Source: Ruegeria profundi (GTDB taxonomy: Bacteria > Pseudomonadota > Alphaproteobacteria > Rhodobacterales > Rhodobacteraceae). From it: a stretch of DNA of 64,000 nucleotides. Shown piece by piece: positions 62,323 to 64,000 of the stretch (positions are counted from its first letter, which is position 1; the number at the start of each line of letters is the position of its first letter). The notes below the pieces were generated by a model. That model saw nothing but the letters and a program-made list of their open reading frames with translations, had not been told where the DNA came from and did not search any database. Both the position numbers and the translations under genes were made by a program. The stretch is from the NCBI RefSeq assembly GCF_001507545.1, contig NZ_LQBP01000012.1, positions 31,649 through 95,648 of the forward strand, read 5' to 3'.

Positions 62323-62340
62323 TAGATGCAGATGCATCTA
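62323..62340. promoter_or_regulatory. MarR operator 2, TAGATGCAGATGCATCTA
   Basis: Perfect 18-bp inverted repeat (TAGATGCA-GA-TGCATCTA) 16 bases before the gst start at 62356, placed to block transcription initiation or elongation. It has the same GATGCA-N2-TGCATC core as operator 1, centred 46 bp away. Confidence 0.7.
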
Positions 62341-62355
62341 CCTTGGAGATACCAG

Positions 62356-63066
62356 ATGACCCTTCACCTGATGAGCCACGTTCTCTGCCCCTATGTTCAA
62401 CGTGCGGCCATTTCGATGTTCGAAAAAGAAGTGCCTTTTGATCGAACTGATATCGACCTTGGGAACAAGCCAGATTGGTTCCTTGAAATATCACCGCTGG
62501 GAAAAACGCCGGTTTTAACCTGCGACGGCCATGCCATTTTCGAATCTGCTGCCATTCTGGAGTTTCTGGAGGATACGCAAAAACGTCCCCTTCATCCAAA
62601 CGACCCCATTTCGCGTGCTCAGCATCGAGGATGGATTGAGTTTGGCTCGACAATCCTGAACGATATTGCTGGGTTCTATAGTGCGAAAAGCGAGGACATG
62701 CTTGACCAGAAGATCGCCACTCTGGCCGCAAAATTTTCGCAGCTAGAGCTGCAATTAGATGACGGGCCGTATTTTTCAGGCAGCAAATTTACCTTGGTGG
62801 ACGCCGTTTTTGCGCCGATATTCCGGTATTTCGACACGTTCGATGAAATTGCAGATTTCGGTATTCTGGTCGGAAAGAAGAAAGTTCTTGCGTGGCGAAA
62901 GGCGTTGGCTGCGCGACCCTCGGTCGTCAACGCGGTCTCGGCTGATTATCCCCGATTTCTCTGGGAGTTTCTGCTAAAACGCGACTCTTACCTGTCTAAT
63001 TTGATGAAGCAGCCAATTGGCGGGGATCAATATCGTCTGCCGCACGAAACAACCACGCAAGTTTAA
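62356..63066 (+). CDS. Glutathione S-transferase family protein
   Basis: A 236-residue GST. The ATG at 62356 is chosen because GGAG lies eight bases upstream and the upstream in-frame ATG (62326) falls inside an operator. The thioredoxin-like N-terminal domain has MSHVLCPYVQRAAISM (Cys-Pro active-site segment of omega/beta-like GSTs), then LGKTPVLTCDGHAIFESAAILEFL with the cis-proline and glutathione-binding Glu-Ser. The C-terminal all-alpha domain has SGSKFTLVDAVFAPIFRYF with the N-capping box. It is controlled in all likelihood by the divergent MarR protein and may detoxify an electrophile. Confidence 0.87.
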   Translation: MTLHLMSHVLCPYVQRAAISMFEKEVPFDRTDIDLGNKPDWFLEISPLGKTPVLTCDGHAIFESAAILEFLEDTQKRPLHPNDPISRAQHRGWIEFGSTILNDIAGFYSAKSEDMLDQKIATLAAKFSQLELQLDDGPYFSGSKFTLVDAVFAPIFRYFDTFDEIADFGILVGKKKVLAWRKALAARPSVVNAVSADYPRFLWEFLLKRDSYLSNLMKQPIGGDQYRLPHETTTQV

Positions 63067-63255
63067 TTCGGGCCGCTGCGTCTGCAGAGCGGACCTTCAA
63101 GGTATTGATGATGGCGGTTCCAATCCCAAGGCAACTACGTACTATCGAGCAGGAAGATGCGTGCTGACCGAACGAGGGCACCGTCTTCAAGCTGCGTTGT
63201 AAATCTCGGTTGCTGAGGTCTTGGATCGGTTGTCGGCCCCGGTGCTGCAGGGTGA

Positions 63256-63558
63256 CTAAATGTCGAAGATGTCCATCAGGCTTTCAAACATGCTTTCACG
63301 TTTTCGCCGTTGGGGGCGACGCTGCTCGGTCTGGGGTTGCTGCTTATAAGACTGTTCATCGTCAAAAGACCGCTCGACGGAAACGCTCTGCGCACCAGCG
63401 TCCTGAAGGGCTTCTTCGCGGATCATCAAGATGATCTTTTCAAGTTCGCCTTTGTCCAGCCAGATGCCGCCTGACGTTTGGCAGATATCGATTTTCACAC
63501 CATAACGCTCAACCTCTTTCATCGGGGAGCCGTCAATTGGAGAACTGAGTAAGGGCAT
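63256..63558 (-). CDS. TFIIB-zinc-ribbon-like small protein
   Basis: A 100-residue protein. The N-terminal ~45 residues follow the zf-TFIIB pattern 'L.CP.....L.....G..ID.C..C.G.WLD.GEL', seen here as LLSSPIDGSPMKEVERYGVK and IDICQTSGGIWLDKGELEKI. Of the four expected cysteines only one remains, so zinc binding is doubtful. The remainder is a Gln/Arg-rich linker and an amphipathic tail MFESLMDIFDI. It is monocistronic, between gst and the broken GcvT-like gene. Its function is unknown. Confidence 0.65.
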   Translation of the reverse strand: MPLLSSPIDGSPMKEVERYGVKIDICQTSGGIWLDKGELEKIILMIREEALQDAGAQSVSVERSFDDEQSYKQQPQTEQRRPQRRKRESMFESLMDIFDI

Positions 63559-63598
63559 ATTGTTTTACCTTTGCTGAAAGGATGTACGACACTCACAT

Positions 63599-64000
63599 TT
63601 AACGCTTTTCCGTCCTCGTGATATGATGATTTGGATGTGTTGATACAAGGGTATGAAGTCCCGGAGTTCTGCGATACAACTGCCAGGGCCGAGAGTAAAA
63701 GATCGAACTGCGCAGCCAGTAATACTTTAGACCCATTATGTCGTCGCCAAAAAGCACACGCATGATTTCGCCCGACTTCGGCCCCTGCAACTGCAGCGGC
63801 GAAACATCGGGTTCGACGATGGTAACATCCATGCCGGAATGCACCGCGACGCCCTGAGCCCAAAGCAGGATGTCGCTGTCTGCCAGCGAGATCCAGAAAT
63901 TATTTTCCGCAAGGCGCAGCAGGATCGGATCGTTCAGGATGCCGCCTTCGGCATTGGTGATCAGGATGTATTTGCACTGGCCAATCGCCATCTTCGACAG
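63599..64000 (-). pseudogene. GcvT/DmdA-family aminomethyltransferase-like gene, frameshifted and 5' outside window
   Basis: The frame is open to the right edge and reads LSKMAIGQCKYILITNAEGG, NFWISLADSDILLWAQGVAV and SPLQLQGPKSGEIMRVLFGD, the folate-binding core of the glycine-cleavage T-protein family (which includes the DMSP demethylase DmdA). After KYYWLR the sequence loses homology, and the expected strand resumes in another frame (QFDLLLSALAVVSQNSGT), so a frameshift lies near 63705-63715. The C-terminal half of the family is absent before 63599. It is best read as a decaying 3' end; the start is beyond the window. Confidence 0.65.

Noticed and set aside
1..64000. CRISPR arrays, tRNA, rRNA or phage modules
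   Set aside because: No regularly spaced repeats, no cloverleaf-like conserved T-loop sequences and no capsid, terminase or integrase proteins were seen.

Overview
The window reads as chromosomal DNA of an alphaproteobacterium, most likely a Rhodobacterales/Roseobacter-group member. The basis is moderate-to-high GC, gene families typical of that group (a GcvT/DmdA-like protein, TctABC and DMT transporters, a homoprotocatechuate cluster, branched-type dehydrogenase complexes), Shine-Dalgarno-led genes packed into operons, and FNR/FnrL-type boxes (TTGAY-N4-RTCAA). No species can be named from sequence alone. I see no rRNA, tRNA, CRISPR array, intact insertion sequence or phage module.

Region A (about 1-41 kb) looks like a low-oxygen survival island. 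It holds a partial acyl-CoA ligase, a DASS carboxylate transporter, an FtsH paralogue, a universal stress protein, Hsp20, a class III cyclase with TPRs, PfkB, PEP synthase, a host-attachment-like protein, a P2-type cation ATPase and a phosphoribosyltransferase/hydrolase/erythromycin-esterase fusion. It also carries two 2-oxoacid dehydrogenase gene sets without E3: an acs-E1(alpha-beta fusion)-E2-ACP operon, and an E1alpha-E1beta-E2-amino acid dehydrogenase operon. Three perfect and two near-perfect FNR-type boxes are scattered through its intergenic regions. The combination Usp + PfkB + Hsp20 + PRTase/esterase fusion + cation ATPase matches, family by family, the core of the mycobacterial DosR dormancy regulon. 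This is the most interesting idea in the window. The same region is full of gene debris: a DUF928 gene with a stop and a frameshift, an IS3 OrfA remnant, an SLC1 transporter fragment, an SDR fragment, an acyl-CoA ligase C-terminal fragment and a short gene with an in-frame TGA.

Region B (about 41.1-47.6 kb) begins with a sugar ABC ATPase that has lost its 5' end. It continues with a FAH-family hydrolase, a DMT exporter, a Tm-1-like (UPF0261) protein and an aldehyde dehydrogenase.

Region C (47.6-55.1 kb) is a catabolic unit with TctCBA uptake genes, a 75-residue cytochrome P450 C-terminal-like protein without the haem cysteine, a PuuA-type glutamine synthetase homologue, a shortened glutamine amidotransferase, an IclR regulator and a class III aminotransferase. 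It is divergent from the aldehyde dehydrogenase across an intergenic region with two matching 17-bp near-palindromes. The logic resembles gamma-glutamylated amine catabolism (Puu), but no amine oxidase (PuuB) is present.

Region D (55.1-61.7 kb) is a homoprotocatechuate meta-cleavage cluster (hpaR, then hpaF-E-D, an aromatic-amino-acid decarboxylase, hpaG-like, hpaH) with a perfect 17-bp inverted repeat as the likely HpaR operator. hpaI and hpaBC are not in the window. Region E (61.8-64 kb) holds a marR/gst divergent pair with two GATGCA-N2-TGCATC operators, a small TFIIB-zinc-ribbon-like protein and the broken 3' end of a GcvT/DmdA-family gene running off the right edge.
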